A stretch of DNA of 64,000 bases from an uncultured Sinobacteraceae bacterium (lineage in GTDB: Bacteria > Pseudomonadota > Gammaproteobacteria > Steroidobacterales > Steroidobacteraceae). The notes under the pieces are model-generated. The model made no database searches, was not told the origin of the DNA, and worked only from the letters and a program-made list of their open reading frames with translations. Below, piece after piece: positions 51,373 through 59,848 of the stretch (position 1 is its first letter; each line of letters begins with the position of its first letter). The DNA is taken from contig CALEKY010000093.1 of NCBI GenBank assembly GCA_937902995.1, positions 158,234-222,233 on the forward strand. The letters run 5' to 3'. Position numbers and translations under genes: made by a program.

Positions 51373-52542
51373 ATGTCAGACGCCAAGACGCTGGGTTTTG
51401 CCACCCGATGCATTCACGCCGGCCAATCGCCCGATCCTTCGACGGGCGCGGTGATGCCGCCGATTTACACGACGTCCACGTATGCGCAGTCGAGCCCGGG
51501 CGTTCACAAGGGGTACGACTATTCGCGCACGCGCAATCCGACGCGCGGCGCCTACGAGCGCTGCATCGCCGACCTGGAAGGCGGCGTGCGCGGTTTTGCA
51601 TTTGCATCGGGGATGGCGGCCACGAGCACGTTAATCGAGCTCTTGGACGCGGGCAGTCACATCGTCGCGATGAACGATCTCTACGGCGGAACCTTCCGCC
51701 TGTTCGAGCGCGTGCGCAAGCGCAGCGCCAAGCTCGAGGTGACGTATGCGGATCTGTCCGATCCGGAGACGCTGCCGAAGGTCGTGCGTCCGGAGACGCG
51801 GCTCATCTGGATCGAATCGCCGACGAATCCGACGCTGCGGCTCGTCGACATCGCGCAGGTCGCGGAATTCGCGCGCAGCCGCGGCATCCTTACGGTTGTC
51901 GACAACACGTTTGCGAGCCCGTGGGTGCAGCGGCCACTCGAGCTCGGCGCGGACATCGTCATGCATTCCGCGACGAAGTATTTGAACGGTCACTCCGACA
52001 TGATCGGCGGTGTGGCCGTGACGGCGAGCGAAGAGCTTGCTGAGAAGATTGCATTCCTACAGAACGCGGTGGGTGCGATCAGCGGACCTTTCGATAGCTT
52101 CCTGGCGCTGCGCGGCTTGAAGACGCTCGCATTGCGCATGCGTCAGACGAGCGAGAATGCGTTGGCGATTGCCGAATGGCTCGAACGTCAGCCGAACGTC
52201 GCGCGCGTGCTCTATCCGGGATTGCCGAGCCATCCGCAACACGAGTTGGCGAAGCGTCAGATGAAGAACGGTTTCAGCGGGATCGTCACGTTTTTCGTGA
52301 AGGGAGGATTGGAGGAGGCGAAGCGTTTCCTCGAACGGCTCCAGATCTTCACGATTGCCGAGAGCCTCGGCGGCGTCGAGAGTCTCGTCGATCATCCGGG
52401 TCTCATGACTCACGCCTCGATTCCGCCGGAGCAGCGCAAAGCGCTCGGCATCGACGACTCGCTGATTCGCCTGTCGGTCGGTATCGAAGATGCCTCGGAC
52501 TTGATCGCGGATCTCGACCAAGCGCTGCGCGCGGTAGGCTGA
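51373..52542 (+). CDS. Cystathionine gamma-lyase / gamma-synthase (Cys/Met PLP enzyme)
   Basis: A 389-residue fold-type I PLP enzyme with Lys202 in HSATKYLNGHSDM, PPIYTTSTYAQSSPG, YDYSRTRNPTRGAYE and SLGGVESLVDHPGLMTHAS. The sequence alone does not separate gamma-lyase from gamma-synthase. Pairing with cystathionine beta-synthase favours gamma-lyase (homocysteine to cysteine). The stop codon (52540-52542) is the TGA inside the first GGCTGAA heptad, so the last two codons are repeat-derived. Confidence 0.92.
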   Translation: MSDAKTLGFATRCIHAGQSPDPSTGAVMPPIYTTSTYAQSSPGVHKGYDYSRTRNPTRGAYERCIADLEGGVRGFAFASGMAATSTLIELLDAGSHIVAMNDLYGGTFRLFERVRKRSAKLEVTYADLSDPETLPKVVRPETRLIWIESPTNPTLRLVDIAQVAEFARSRGILTVVDNTFASPWVQRPLELGADIVMHSATKYLNGHSDMIGGVAVTASEELAEKIAFLQNAVGAISGPFDSFLALRGLKTLALRMRQTSENALAIAEWLERQPNVARVLYPGLPSHPQHELAKRQMKNGFSGIVTFFVKGGLEEAKRFLERLQIFTIAESLGGVESLVDHPGLMTHASIPPEQRKALGIDDSLIRLSVGIEDASDLIADLDQALRAVG

Positions 52543-52564
52543 AGACTGAAGGATGAAGGTAGGG
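52537..52564. repeat. Heptad array, GGCTGAA family, 4 units
   Basis: GGCTGAA, GACTGAA, GGATGAA, GGTAGGG. The first unit supplies the final Gly codon and the stop codon of the PLP enzyme gene. Confidence 0.92.
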
Positions 52565-52634
52565 CGCGCACATCGTGCGCGCATCTTCTAGCCGTCGTTT
52601 AGAACGGCGATACGAGGCCGCGTCGCAAGCTTTT

Positions 52635-52655
52635 CCTGCAGCCTACAGCCTTGAG
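52635..52655. repeat. Heptad array, CCTACAG family, 3 units, abutting the prfA stop
   Basis: CCTGCAG, CCTACAG, CCTTGAG end exactly where the prfA stop codon (52656-52658) begins. Confidence 0.8.
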
Positions 52656-53738
52656 TTACTCGACGATCTTCGCCAGCTGCTCCGCCTGGTATTCCTGCAT
52701 CAACGGCTGGATGACGGGATCCAGGTCGCCGTCCATCACGTCGGCGAGCTTGTAGAGCGTCAGATTGATGCGGTGATCGGTGACGCGACCCTGAGGAAAG
52801 TTGTAGGTGCGAATGCGCTCCGAGCGGTCGCCCGAGCCGACTTGGAGCCGGCGCGATTGCGCTTCTGCTTGCTCGCGCTTTTCCTGTTCGGCGGCCAGCA
52901 AGCGCGCTTTGAGCAACGCCATCGCTTTCGAGCGGTTCTTGTGTTGCGAGCGCTCGTCCTGACACTCCACGACGATGCCGGTCGGCAAGTGCGTGATGCG
53001 GATGGCCGAGTCCGTCTTGTTGACGTGCTGGCCGCCCGCGCCTGAGGCACGAAACGTATCGATGCGAAGATCGGCCGGGTTGATTTCGACCGATTCGATT
53101 TCGGCGATTTCCGGCAGCACGGCGACCGTGCAGGCCGAGGTGTGAATGCGGCCCTGCGCTTCGGTTTCCGGAACGCGCTGCACGCGATGCGTACCGGCTT
53201 CGAACTTGAAGTGCGAGAACGCGCCGCGGCCGACGATGCGGCTGATGATCTCTTTGTACCCGCCGTGCTCGCCGGGGCTCTCGGAAAGCACTTCGACTTT
53301 CCAGCCGTGCCGGTCGGCATAGCGCGAATACATGCGGAACAAATCGCCCGCGAAGATCGCCGCTTCGTCGCCGCCCGTGCCGGCGCGCACTTCGAGATAA
53401 ATATTGCTCTCGTCGCGCTCGTCTTTCGGCAACAGGAGCTTCGCGAGCTCCGTTTCTTCTTCCTCGATGCGCGCGCCGAGCGCGGAATATTCTTCGCGGC
53501 CGAGCTCTTTGAGCTCCGGATCGTCGCCTTCCATCATTTCCTTGGCATGCTCGCGCTCGCGCAGCAGTCCCTGGTATTCGCGATAACGCGTGACGACAGG
53601 TTCAAGGCGCGAATATTCGACCGAGAGCTCGCGGAACTTGTTCGTATCGGCAATGACCGCAGGATCGGAGAGCAGAGCGCCGACTTCTTCATGGCGCTCC
53701 ACGAGCTTCTCGAGCTTGTTACGAATCGAGTCTTTCAT
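52656..53738 (-). CDS. prfA: Peptide chain release factor 1
   Basis: Start at 53738 (MKDSIRNKLEKLVERHEEVGALL). The 360-residue product has the RF1 layout, with the GGQ motif in ASGAGGQHVNKTDSAIRI near residue 235, RIHTSACTVAVLPE, and SDRSERIRTYNFPQGRVTDHRI near the C-terminus. RF1 ends translation at UAA and UAG. It lies 11 bases after hemA on the same strand, the widely conserved hemA-prfA pair. Confidence 0.98.
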   Translation of the reverse strand: MKDSIRNKLEKLVERHEEVGALLSDPAVIADTNKFRELSVEYSRLEPVVTRYREYQGLLREREHAKEMMEGDDPELKELGREEYSALGARIEEEETELAKLLLPKDERDESNIYLEVRAGTGGDEAAIFAGDLFRMYSRYADRHGWKVEVLSESPGEHGGYKEIISRIVGRGAFSHFKFEAGTHRVQRVPETEAQGRIHTSACTVAVLPEIAEIESVEINPADLRIDTFRASGAGGQHVNKTDSAIRITHLPTGIVVECQDERSQHKNRSKAMALLKARLLAAEQEKREQAEAQSRRLQVGSGDRSERIRTYNFPQGRVTDHRINLTLYKLADVMDGDLDPVIQPLMQEYQAEQLAKIVE

Positions 53739-53749
53739 CGGCAAGGAAA

Positions 53750-55096
53750 TTATCGCTCGTCGATCGGCGATGCGAGCGGGACGTCGTTCGAACGGGTACC
53801 GTTCTCCTCGGCGTCGGCTTGGTGCGGTTTGTCGAGTGCGAACAAGGTTTGCGCCGCGCGGATGATGTCGGCATCGCCGCGCTCGGCCGCTTCGCGCAGC
53901 CGCTGACTGGGAGCGTGCATGAGCCGGTTCGTGAGCGTCGTCGCAAGGAACTCCAGCACTTCGCCGGCGTCGCGTCCCGCCGCCAGCATCCTGCGGGCCT
54001 GATCGAGCGTCTGTGCGCGCGTCGCTTCGGCATCTTCGCGAAGCCGACGGATGGTCGGTACCGCATCGAGCGTGCGCAACTCGCGCTCGAACCGCTCGAT
54101 CTCGCGCGCGAGCATTTGGCTCGCATCGCGCGCCGCCTCGCGCCGCGACGCCAGGTTTTCGTTCACGACGTTCTGCAAATCGTCGATCGTGAACAGGTAC
54201 ACGTCTTCGAGCTCGGCCACTTCGGGCTCGATGTCGCGCGGAACGGCGATGTCCACCATGAACATCGGTCTGCGGCGCCGTGCGCGCAGCGCTTCGCGGA
54301 CGTCTGCGTGCGTGATCACCGGCGTCGGGCTCGCCGTCGAGCTGATGACGATGTCGGCTTCCTTCAAATGCGCGGACAACGCGTCGAGCGAAATGGCGAA
54401 TCCGTTGAACTCGCTCGCGAGCGCCTGAGCGCGATCGAGGCTGCGGTTCGCGATGATCATCCGTTGCAGGCCGTGCGCATGCAGATGCCGCGCGGCGAGC
54501 GAGATCGTTTCGCCGGCACCCACGAGCAGTGCCGTATGTTCTTCGAACCGTTCGAACACCGTGCGCGCCATGGAGACTGCGGCCGATGCGACCGACACGG
54601 CATTCGCACCGATTCGAGTATTGGTCCGAATCCGTTTCGCTACGGAGAAAGTCGTCTGCAGCAGGCGGTTGAGGTACGGGCCGGTCGTACCTTGATCGTG
54701 CGCAGCGCGATACGCGTCCTTGATCTGGCCGAGGATCTGCGGCTCGCCGAGTACCAGCGAATCGAGCCCGCACGCGACCGCAAACAAATGTTCGATCGCT
54801 TTCGTGCCCTGTAGTCGATATAAGGACCCTCGCACATCGATTCCGTGGTCGGTGAGGTCGTGCCAATGCTCGAGCCAATCCGACACGGCCTGACCGACAT
54901 TGCCGGGGTCGGCCGCATCCGTGCAGCAGTACAGCTCGGTGCGGTTGCAGGTCGAGACGATGAGGGCTTCCTGGACGCCGGGCACGCGTGCCAGTTCGCG
55001 CAACGCTTCCGGCAACTCCTCACCCGCGAATACGACTTTTTCGCGGATATCGACGGGCGCGGTGCGGTGATTGATGCCTATGACGACGAGTGACAT
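53750..55096 (-). CDS. hemA: Glutamyl-tRNA reductase
   Basis: Start at 55096 (MSLVVIGINHRTAPVDIREKVVF). The 448-residue enzyme has the catalytic Cys50 in VSTCNRTELY, VLGEPQILGQIKDAYRAA, the NADPH domain (ALLVGAGETISLAARHL) and a C-terminal dimerisation helix. It makes glutamate-1-semialdehyde in the C5 route to heme. The last residues (NGTRSNDVPLASPIDER) form a short variable tail. Divergent from the TPR lipoprotein gene, as in Pseudomonas. Confidence 0.98.
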   Translation of the reverse strand: MSLVVIGINHRTAPVDIREKVVFAGEELPEALRELARVPGVQEALIVSTCNRTELYCCTDAADPGNVGQAVSDWLEHWHDLTDHGIDVRGSLYRLQGTKAIEHLFAVACGLDSLVLGEPQILGQIKDAYRAAHDQGTTGPYLNRLLQTTFSVAKRIRTNTRIGANAVSVASAAVSMARTVFERFEEHTALLVGAGETISLAARHLHAHGLQRMIIANRSLDRAQALASEFNGFAISLDALSAHLKEADIVISSTASPTPVITHADVREALRARRRRPMFMVDIAVPRDIEPEVAELEDVYLFTIDDLQNVVNENLASRREAARDASQMLAREIERFERELRTLDAVPTIRRLREDAEATRAQTLDQARRMLAAGRDAGEVLEFLATTLTNRLMHAPSQRLREAAERGDADIIRAAQTLFALDKPHQADAEENGTRSNDVPLASPIDER

Positions 55097-55313
55097 GCGA
55101 GTGCTGTCGCGGACCGGCCGGGATTGTCCGGGAAGGGGGTTGGGATGACAAGGACAACCGTCGCTGCCGCAACTTTTTCGGCGGCTTCCAAGCGTTTGAA
55201 AGTGTGGAGACTCGGCGATTCCGAGCATTACGGCCCGCCTGGGCGGCAAGCCGGAATCCAAGCCCGCGTCGGCTTTCCAGCCGGCGCAACCGGCGACTGA
55301 TATATTGAGCGCT

Positions 55314-57008
55314 ATGTCGCAACTGAAATGGAATCGATTCGCATGCGCGTTACTGGTCGGCGTCCTCGTTGCAGGATGCGCAGGGACGGACGCGCTGCAC
55401 TCTGGCACTTCCGCGGAACAGGACCCTGATCTGCCGAAGGATCCCAATGCGCTCGTGCTCGGGGCGGAGCTCGCGCTCCAACGCAAGCAGTATCGGAATG
55501 CCGCACGCGCGTATGTGCGGGCCGCGCAAGCCGCAGATGACGAATCGCTCGCCGAGCAGGCCGCGAAAGTGGCGTACGAGCACCAGCAATGGACGCTCGT
55601 GCAGACGGCTGCTGACCGTTGGCTGCAGCTGAATCCGACGAACGAGGAAGCGCGCCGTTTCGCAGCCTTCGCGGCGCTGCATCTGTATCAGATCGATCGC
55701 GCTGCCGAGCATCTCGGTGCGCTGCTCGAATCGGCTTTCATCAATCCGCAAGCAGGCTTTCTGGCGCTGCTGCCGCAACTCGCCGAAGAAGGGACGCCGC
55801 CCGCGATGATGGCGGTGCTGCAACGGCTCGTCGAGAAATATCCGAACCTCGCCGAAGCGCACTATGCGCTCGCGCGTGCGGCGCTCCGAGCAGAGAACAT
55901 GGCGCTCGCGCACGAGCACGCCAAGCGGGCTACGGAGCTTGCTCCGTACTGGTCGCGTGCGACGCTTTTCCTGGGTCAGGTGCAACTCGCGCTGGGCGAG
56001 AACGAAACCGGGCTCGCGACCGCGCGCAAAGCGTTGGAGCAGGATCCGCAGGCCGAATATCGGCTCGAGTACGCCGTGATGCTGATCCAGGCGGGCAAGG
56101 ACGAGGAAGGCAGGCGCGAGCTCGAGCAGTTGGCGAAGAACGAAGAGACCTCGGCGTTTGCCGAGCGCACGCTCGCCGATATCGAATTCCAGATGGGCAA
56201 TCGCGAAAGCGCGCGCCAGCGGTACATGAATCTGCTGGCGAACGGCCGCTTCGTTTACGAGTCGCTCTTCTATCTCGGCGCGATCGCAGAATCGCGCGAA
56301 GCCTGGGACGAGGCCCTGCAGATCTACGAGCGCGTCACGGGCGGCGATTTCGCAGTTGCGGCGCAAGTGCGTGCGGCGGTCATCAAGACACGGCAGAAGG
56401 GTCTGCAAGCCGGGCTTCAGCACCTGGAGCAGTTCGGCTCGACGCGGCCGCTCTACATATTGGATACGGTCACGGCGCGCGCGAACTTGCTTGCGAACAA
56501 CGGCGATCGTGCCGGCGCCATCGCATTGCTCGAGGATGCGCTCGATGAATATCCGGATTCGGCGGAGCTGCGGTTTGCGCGCATCTTTCAGCTCGAAGCC
56601 GCCGACCGGGTCGACGAGGCCATCGAAGCGCTTCGCGACCTCGTCGAAGATCGTCCGGAAGATCCGGCAGCGACGAATGCGCTCGGCTACACGCTGGTCG
56701 ATCGCACGCGGCGTTACAAAGAAGGGCTGAAGTACATCGAGGAAGCGATGGCCGTGACGCCGGATAGCGGTGCGGTCCTCGACAGCATGGGCTGGGCGCT
56801 GCATCGGCTTAAGCGCAACGAAGAAGCGCTCGAATATCTCGAGCGGGCGAGCCGGCGCATCAACGATCCCGAAGTCGATCTGCACTTGGTCGAAGTCTTG
56901 CTCGCGCTCGGACGCAAGGACGATGCGATCGCCAGATTGAAAGAGGCTCGCGAGCGCTTTCCTCAGGATGAAGATCTGAAGCGGCGTGCGGAATCGCTGC
57001 TCGATTGA
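55314..57008 (+). CDS. TPR-repeat outer-membrane lipoprotein (PA4667-type)
   Basis: The ATG at 55314 begins a lipoprotein signal (ALLVGVLVAGC, Cys22). The 564-residue product is a chain of TPR repeats from about residue 45 to the C-terminus. It sits between hemA (divergent) and lolB, the same position as the uncharacterised TPR lipoprotein PA4667 of Pseudomonas. Its stop overlaps the lolB start (TGATG), suggesting a shared role in lipoprotein or outer-membrane biogenesis. A TGATATATT extended -10 lies so close to the ATG that the mRNA may be leaderless or nearly so. Confidence 0.88.
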   Translation: MSQLKWNRFACALLVGVLVAGCAGTDALHSGTSAEQDPDLPKDPNALVLGAELALQRKQYRNAARAYVRAAQAADDESLAEQAAKVAYEHQQWTLVQTAADRWLQLNPTNEEARRFAAFAALHLYQIDRAAEHLGALLESAFINPQAGFLALLPQLAEEGTPPAMMAVLQRLVEKYPNLAEAHYALARAALRAENMALAHEHAKRATELAPYWSRATLFLGQVQLALGENETGLATARKALEQDPQAEYRLEYAVMLIQAGKDEEGRRELEQLAKNEETSAFAERTLADIEFQMGNRESARQRYMNLLANGRFVYESLFYLGAIAESREAWDEALQIYERVTGGDFAVAAQVRAAVIKTRQKGLQAGLQHLEQFGSTRPLYILDTVTARANLLANNGDRAGAIALLEDALDEYPDSAELRFARIFQLEAADRVDEAIEALRDLVEDRPEDPAATNALGYTLVDRTRRYKEGLKYIEEAMAVTPDSGAVLDSMGWALHRLKRNEEALEYLERASRRINDPEVDLHLVEVLLALGRKDDAIARLKEARERFPQDEDLKRRAESLLD

Positions 57009-57619
57009 TGCTCCCGCTCATGCGCGCGATGCGCGGCTTGTCTCGTGTTCTCCTCGCCATGCTGTGCGCGGCCGGCTTGTTGGCCGGCTGCAAGACCGTG
57101 CCTCGCGCGCCTGTGCCGCCGGTGTCGCTCGAGCAATTGGAGGCGTGGCAAGTGCGCGGTCGCTTGGCAGTGTCGGGTCCGAGCGGAGGCGGCTCAGGTA
57201 CGTTCAATTGGACGCAGCGTCCGGATGGATCGACGGTTCAGATCCGCGGACCTGTCGGCATCGGCAGCGTGCGGCTCGAGCTGCGCGGCGCACCCGATCG
57301 GCCGGAAATCGAGCTGCAAACCGGCGATGGCGAAGTTCTGGAAGCCGACGCGGCGTGGTCCGAGCTCGAATCGCGTCTCGGTGCGGCTTTGCCTGCGGGG
57401 TATTTGCGCTATTGGCTGCTCGGATTGGCCGCGCCCGGCGAGCACCGCTGGAGCGAATCGGGATCCGACGGCGAAGTCAGCTTGGAGCAGCAGGGCTGGC
57501 GGATCGACTATCAGCGTTATTCCGATGAGCTCGGTGCGCGTTTGCCGATGCGATTGCGTGCGACGAGCGGCGCCGCGCGCGTGCGGATCGTAATCGACCG
57601 CTGGAAGCTCGGCCGATGA
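57008..57619 (+). CDS. lolB: Outer-membrane lipoprotein receptor LolB
   Basis: A 203-residue lipoprotein with lipobox AAGLLAGC (Cys28) and a LolB half-barrel: LEQLEAWQVRGRLAVSGPSGGGSGTFNWTQ, then PAGYLRYWLLGLAAPGEHRW and QQGWRIDYQRYSDELGARLPMRL. LolB takes lipoproteins from LolA and inserts them into the outer membrane. It overlaps the TPR gene upstream (TGATG) and ispE downstream (ATGA), so all three are co-translated. Confidence 0.93.
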   Translation: MLPLMRAMRGLSRVLLAMLCAAGLLAGCKTVPRAPVPPVSLEQLEAWQVRGRLAVSGPSGGGSGTFNWTQRPDGSTVQIRGPVGIGSVRLELRGAPDRPEIELQTGDGEVLEADAAWSELESRLGAALPAGYLRYWLLGLAAPGEHRWSESGSDGEVSLEQQGWRIDYQRYSDELGARLPMRLRATSGAARVRIVIDRWKLGR

Positions 57620-58497
57620 GCGCGACGCAGGAGAATTTCGACGATGTGCTCGGCGAGCCGCTGCCGTGGCCTGCGCCCGCCAAGCTGAACCTGTGTCTGC
57701 ACATCGTCGGTCGCCGTCCGGACGGCTATCACCTGCTCCAAACTGCCATCCAGTTCATCGATTTGTGCGACGAGCTCATGTTTTATGCGCGCCCGTCCGG
57801 CGTCATCGAGCGCGTCGCCGGTCCCGAGGGCGTTCCAGCGAACGAAGACTTGGCCGTTCGGGCTGCGCGATTGCTGGCGAGCGAGGCGGGGATCGATGCC
57901 GGGGTGGCGATCGAGCTGCGCAAGCAGGTGCCGATGCAGGCGGGCTTGGGCGGCGGGAGCTCCGATGCAGCGACCGTGCTGGTGGCGCTCAATCGTTTAT
58001 GGGGCGTGGATTTCGGCCTCGAACGGTTGACCGAAATCGGATTGCGTTTGGGTGCCGATGTGCCGGTGTTCGTCCGCGGCCATGCGGCGTGGGTCGAGGG
58101 TGTCGGTGAGCGGATCGAGCCGGCCGAATATCCCGAGTCGGTGTATTTGGTGATCAAGCCGCGCGCCGCCGTGAGCACGGCCGAGATCTTTCAGGCCGCT
58201 GAATTGACACGTAATTCCCCCGTCACGACAATACGCGACTTTCTCGCGGGGGGTGGCCGCAACGACTGCACTTCCACCGTGCGCGGACGCTATCCAGAGA
58301 TCGCGGAAGCGCTTGATTGGCTCGGGAATTTCGGGACGGCGAGATTGACCGGCACCGGTGCTTGCGTCTTCGCTGCCATGCCCGATATCGAGAGTGCGGC
58401 GTCGGCGAAAGCGCAGCTTCCAGCGCACTGGACCGGTTATGTCGTGCGCGGATTGAACCGCTCGCCGCTGTTGGACCGGCTCGCATTCGAGTCCTAG
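57616..58497 (+). CDS. ispE: 4-diphosphocytidyl-2-C-methyl-D-erythritol kinase
   Basis: A 293-residue GHMP kinase with PAPAKLNLCLHIVGRRPDGYHLLQT at the N-terminus, the ATP loop GLGGGSSDAAT at residues 110-120 and TGTGACVFAAMP near the C-terminus. It phosphorylates CDP-methylerythritol in the non-mevalonate isoprenoid route. The start overlaps lolB by four bases (ATGA). Confidence 0.97.
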   Translation: MSATQENFDDVLGEPLPWPAPAKLNLCLHIVGRRPDGYHLLQTAIQFIDLCDELMFYARPSGVIERVAGPEGVPANEDLAVRAARLLASEAGIDAGVAIELRKQVPMQAGLGGGSSDAATVLVALNRLWGVDFGLERLTEIGLRLGADVPVFVRGHAAWVEGVGERIEPAEYPESVYLVIKPRAAVSTAEIFQAAELTRNSPVTTIRDFLAGGGRNDCTSTVRGRYPEIAEALDWLGNFGTARLTGTGACVFAAMPDIESAASAKAQLPAHWTGYVVRGLNRSPLLDRLAFES

Positions 58498-58552
58498 CCG
58501 CGCAGGTTGATTATGGCTGTCCGCACGGGCGGGCAGCGAACAAAGGTTTCGT

Positions 58553-58627
58553 TGGGGCGTCGCCAAGTGGTAAGGCAGCGGGTTTTGATCCCGCCATTCG
58601 GAGGTTCGAATCCTTCCGCCCCAGCCA
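58553..58627 (+). tRNA. tRNA-Gln (anticodon TTG)
   Basis: A 75-base cloverleaf including encoded CCA. Acceptor TGGGGCG pairs with CGCCCCA. The anticodon stem GCGGG/CCCGC frames the loop TTTTGAT with TTG at 58585-58587, and the T arm contains GGTTCGAATCC. It lies between ispE and prs, as in Pseudomonas. Confidence 0.97.
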
Positions 58628-58633
58628 GATTCA

Positions 58634-58703
58634 GGCTGTAGACCGTAGGCTGTGGGCTGCAGGCAAAGCGCAGTCCTACAGCCTAGAGCCTATCGCCTAC
58701 AGT
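58634..58703. repeat. Palindromic heptad array, 10 units, between tRNA-Gln and prs
   Basis: Units start at 58634 and keep one 7-base phase. GGCTGTA, GACCGTA, GGCTGTG, GGCTGCA, GGCAAAG and CGCAGTC are followed by CTACAGC, CTAGAGC, CTATCGC and CTACAGT. The second half is the reverse complement family of the first, so the transcript can fold into a long imperfect hairpin ahead of prs. Confidence 0.92.
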
Positions 58704-58723
58704 CTCTCCCAAGGGTTTTCCGA

Positions 58724-59677
58724 ATGGATCGTTCCACAATGGCGGTGTTTGCGGGGAATGCGAACCCGCGACTCGCGCAAGACATCGCTCGGCATCTGAT
58801 GGTGCCGCTCGGTCGAGCCACCGTGGGTCGTTTCAGCGATGGCGAGACCACGGTCGAACTGCTCGAGAACGTGCGCGGCCGCGACGTGTTCATCGTTCAG
58901 CCGACCTGTCCGCCCGCCAACGATCACCTGATGGAATTGCTCGTGATGGTCGATGCGTGCCGACGTGCATCGGCAGCTCGCATCACGGCGGTCGTCCCGT
59001 ATTTTGGTTACGCGCGGCAGGATCGCCGTCCGCGTGCGACTCGCGTGCCGATCACGGCGAAGCTCGTGGCGAACATGATCGCGAGCGCCGGCGTGGATCG
59101 CTTGCTGACGGTGGACTTGCACGCCGATCAGATTCAAGGCTTCTTCGACATACCGGTCGATAATGTCTACGCGTCGCCCGTGCTGCTCGGCGATGTGTGG
59201 AAACAGAAGTACGAGAATCTGATGGTCGTCTCGCCGGACGTCGGCGGCGTCGTGCGCGCACGCGCGCTCGCCAAGCGGCTCGACGATGCGGATCTCGCCA
59301 TCATCGACAAGCGTCGTCCGCGCGCGAACGAGTCCGAAGTGATGAACATCATCGGCGAGGTCGCGAACAAGACGTGCGTGCTGATCGACGACCTGGTCGA
59401 TACTGCAGGTACGCTGTGTCATGCGGCGAAGGCGTTGAAAGATGCGGGCGCGAAGAAAGTCGTCGCCTACATCACGCACGCGGTGTTGTCGGGTCCTGCG
59501 ATCGAGCGGATCACGAAGTCCGAGCTCGACGAGCTGGTCGTGACGGACACGATCCCCTTGCGGGAGGATGCGAAACAGTGCCGCAAGATTCGTCAGCTCT
59601 CGGTCGCCGGGCTGCTCGCAGAGACGATGCGCCGTATCCGGGATGAAGAGAGCGTCAGCTCGCTGTACATAGATTGA
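58724..59677 (+). CDS. prs: Ribose-phosphate pyrophosphokinase
   Basis: Start at 58724 (MDRSTMAVFAGNANPRLAQDIAR). The 317-residue enzyme has VPYFGYARQDRRPRATRVPITAK, the PRPP-binding loop VLIDDLVDTAGTL and DLHADQIQGFFDIPVDN. It makes PRPP for nucleotides, histidine and tryptophan. The spacer upstream is a heptad hairpin, which may affect processing from the tRNA. Confidence 0.97.
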   Translation: MDRSTMAVFAGNANPRLAQDIARHLMVPLGRATVGRFSDGETTVELLENVRGRDVFIVQPTCPPANDHLMELLVMVDACRRASAARITAVVPYFGYARQDRRPRATRVPITAKLVANMIASAGVDRLLTVDLHADQIQGFFDIPVDNVYASPVLLGDVWKQKYENLMVVSPDVGGVVRARALAKRLDDADLAIIDKRRPRANESEVMNIIGEVANKTCVLIDDLVDTAGTLCHAAKALKDAGAKKVVAYITHAVLSGPAIERITKSELDELVVTDTIPLREDAKQCRKIRQLSVAGLLAETMRRIRDEESVSSLYID

Positions 59678-59692
59678 TGGATTCGTGCGCCG

Positions 59693-59717
59693 CGAGCCGC
59701 GTGTCACGCTCGGCTCG
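59693..59717 (+). terminator. Hairpin after prs
   Basis: CGAGCCG and CGGCTCG flank an 11-base loop 16 bases past the prs stop. A second inverted repeat (GAAGCGCC/GGCGCTTC) lies at 59731-59765. Neither has a T-run, so termination is unproven. Confidence 0.3.
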
Positions 59718-59848
59718 AGGCCATGTTGGTGAAGCGCCTCGGACTGGTCGCGGTCGTGGCGCTTCGTATCGGTGATGAATGAACCCGCGAGGGCGCTCAC
59801 TGCGCCGCTCGAGGTTCACGAATCACTCGCTGTTGTTGGAGCTCAATC

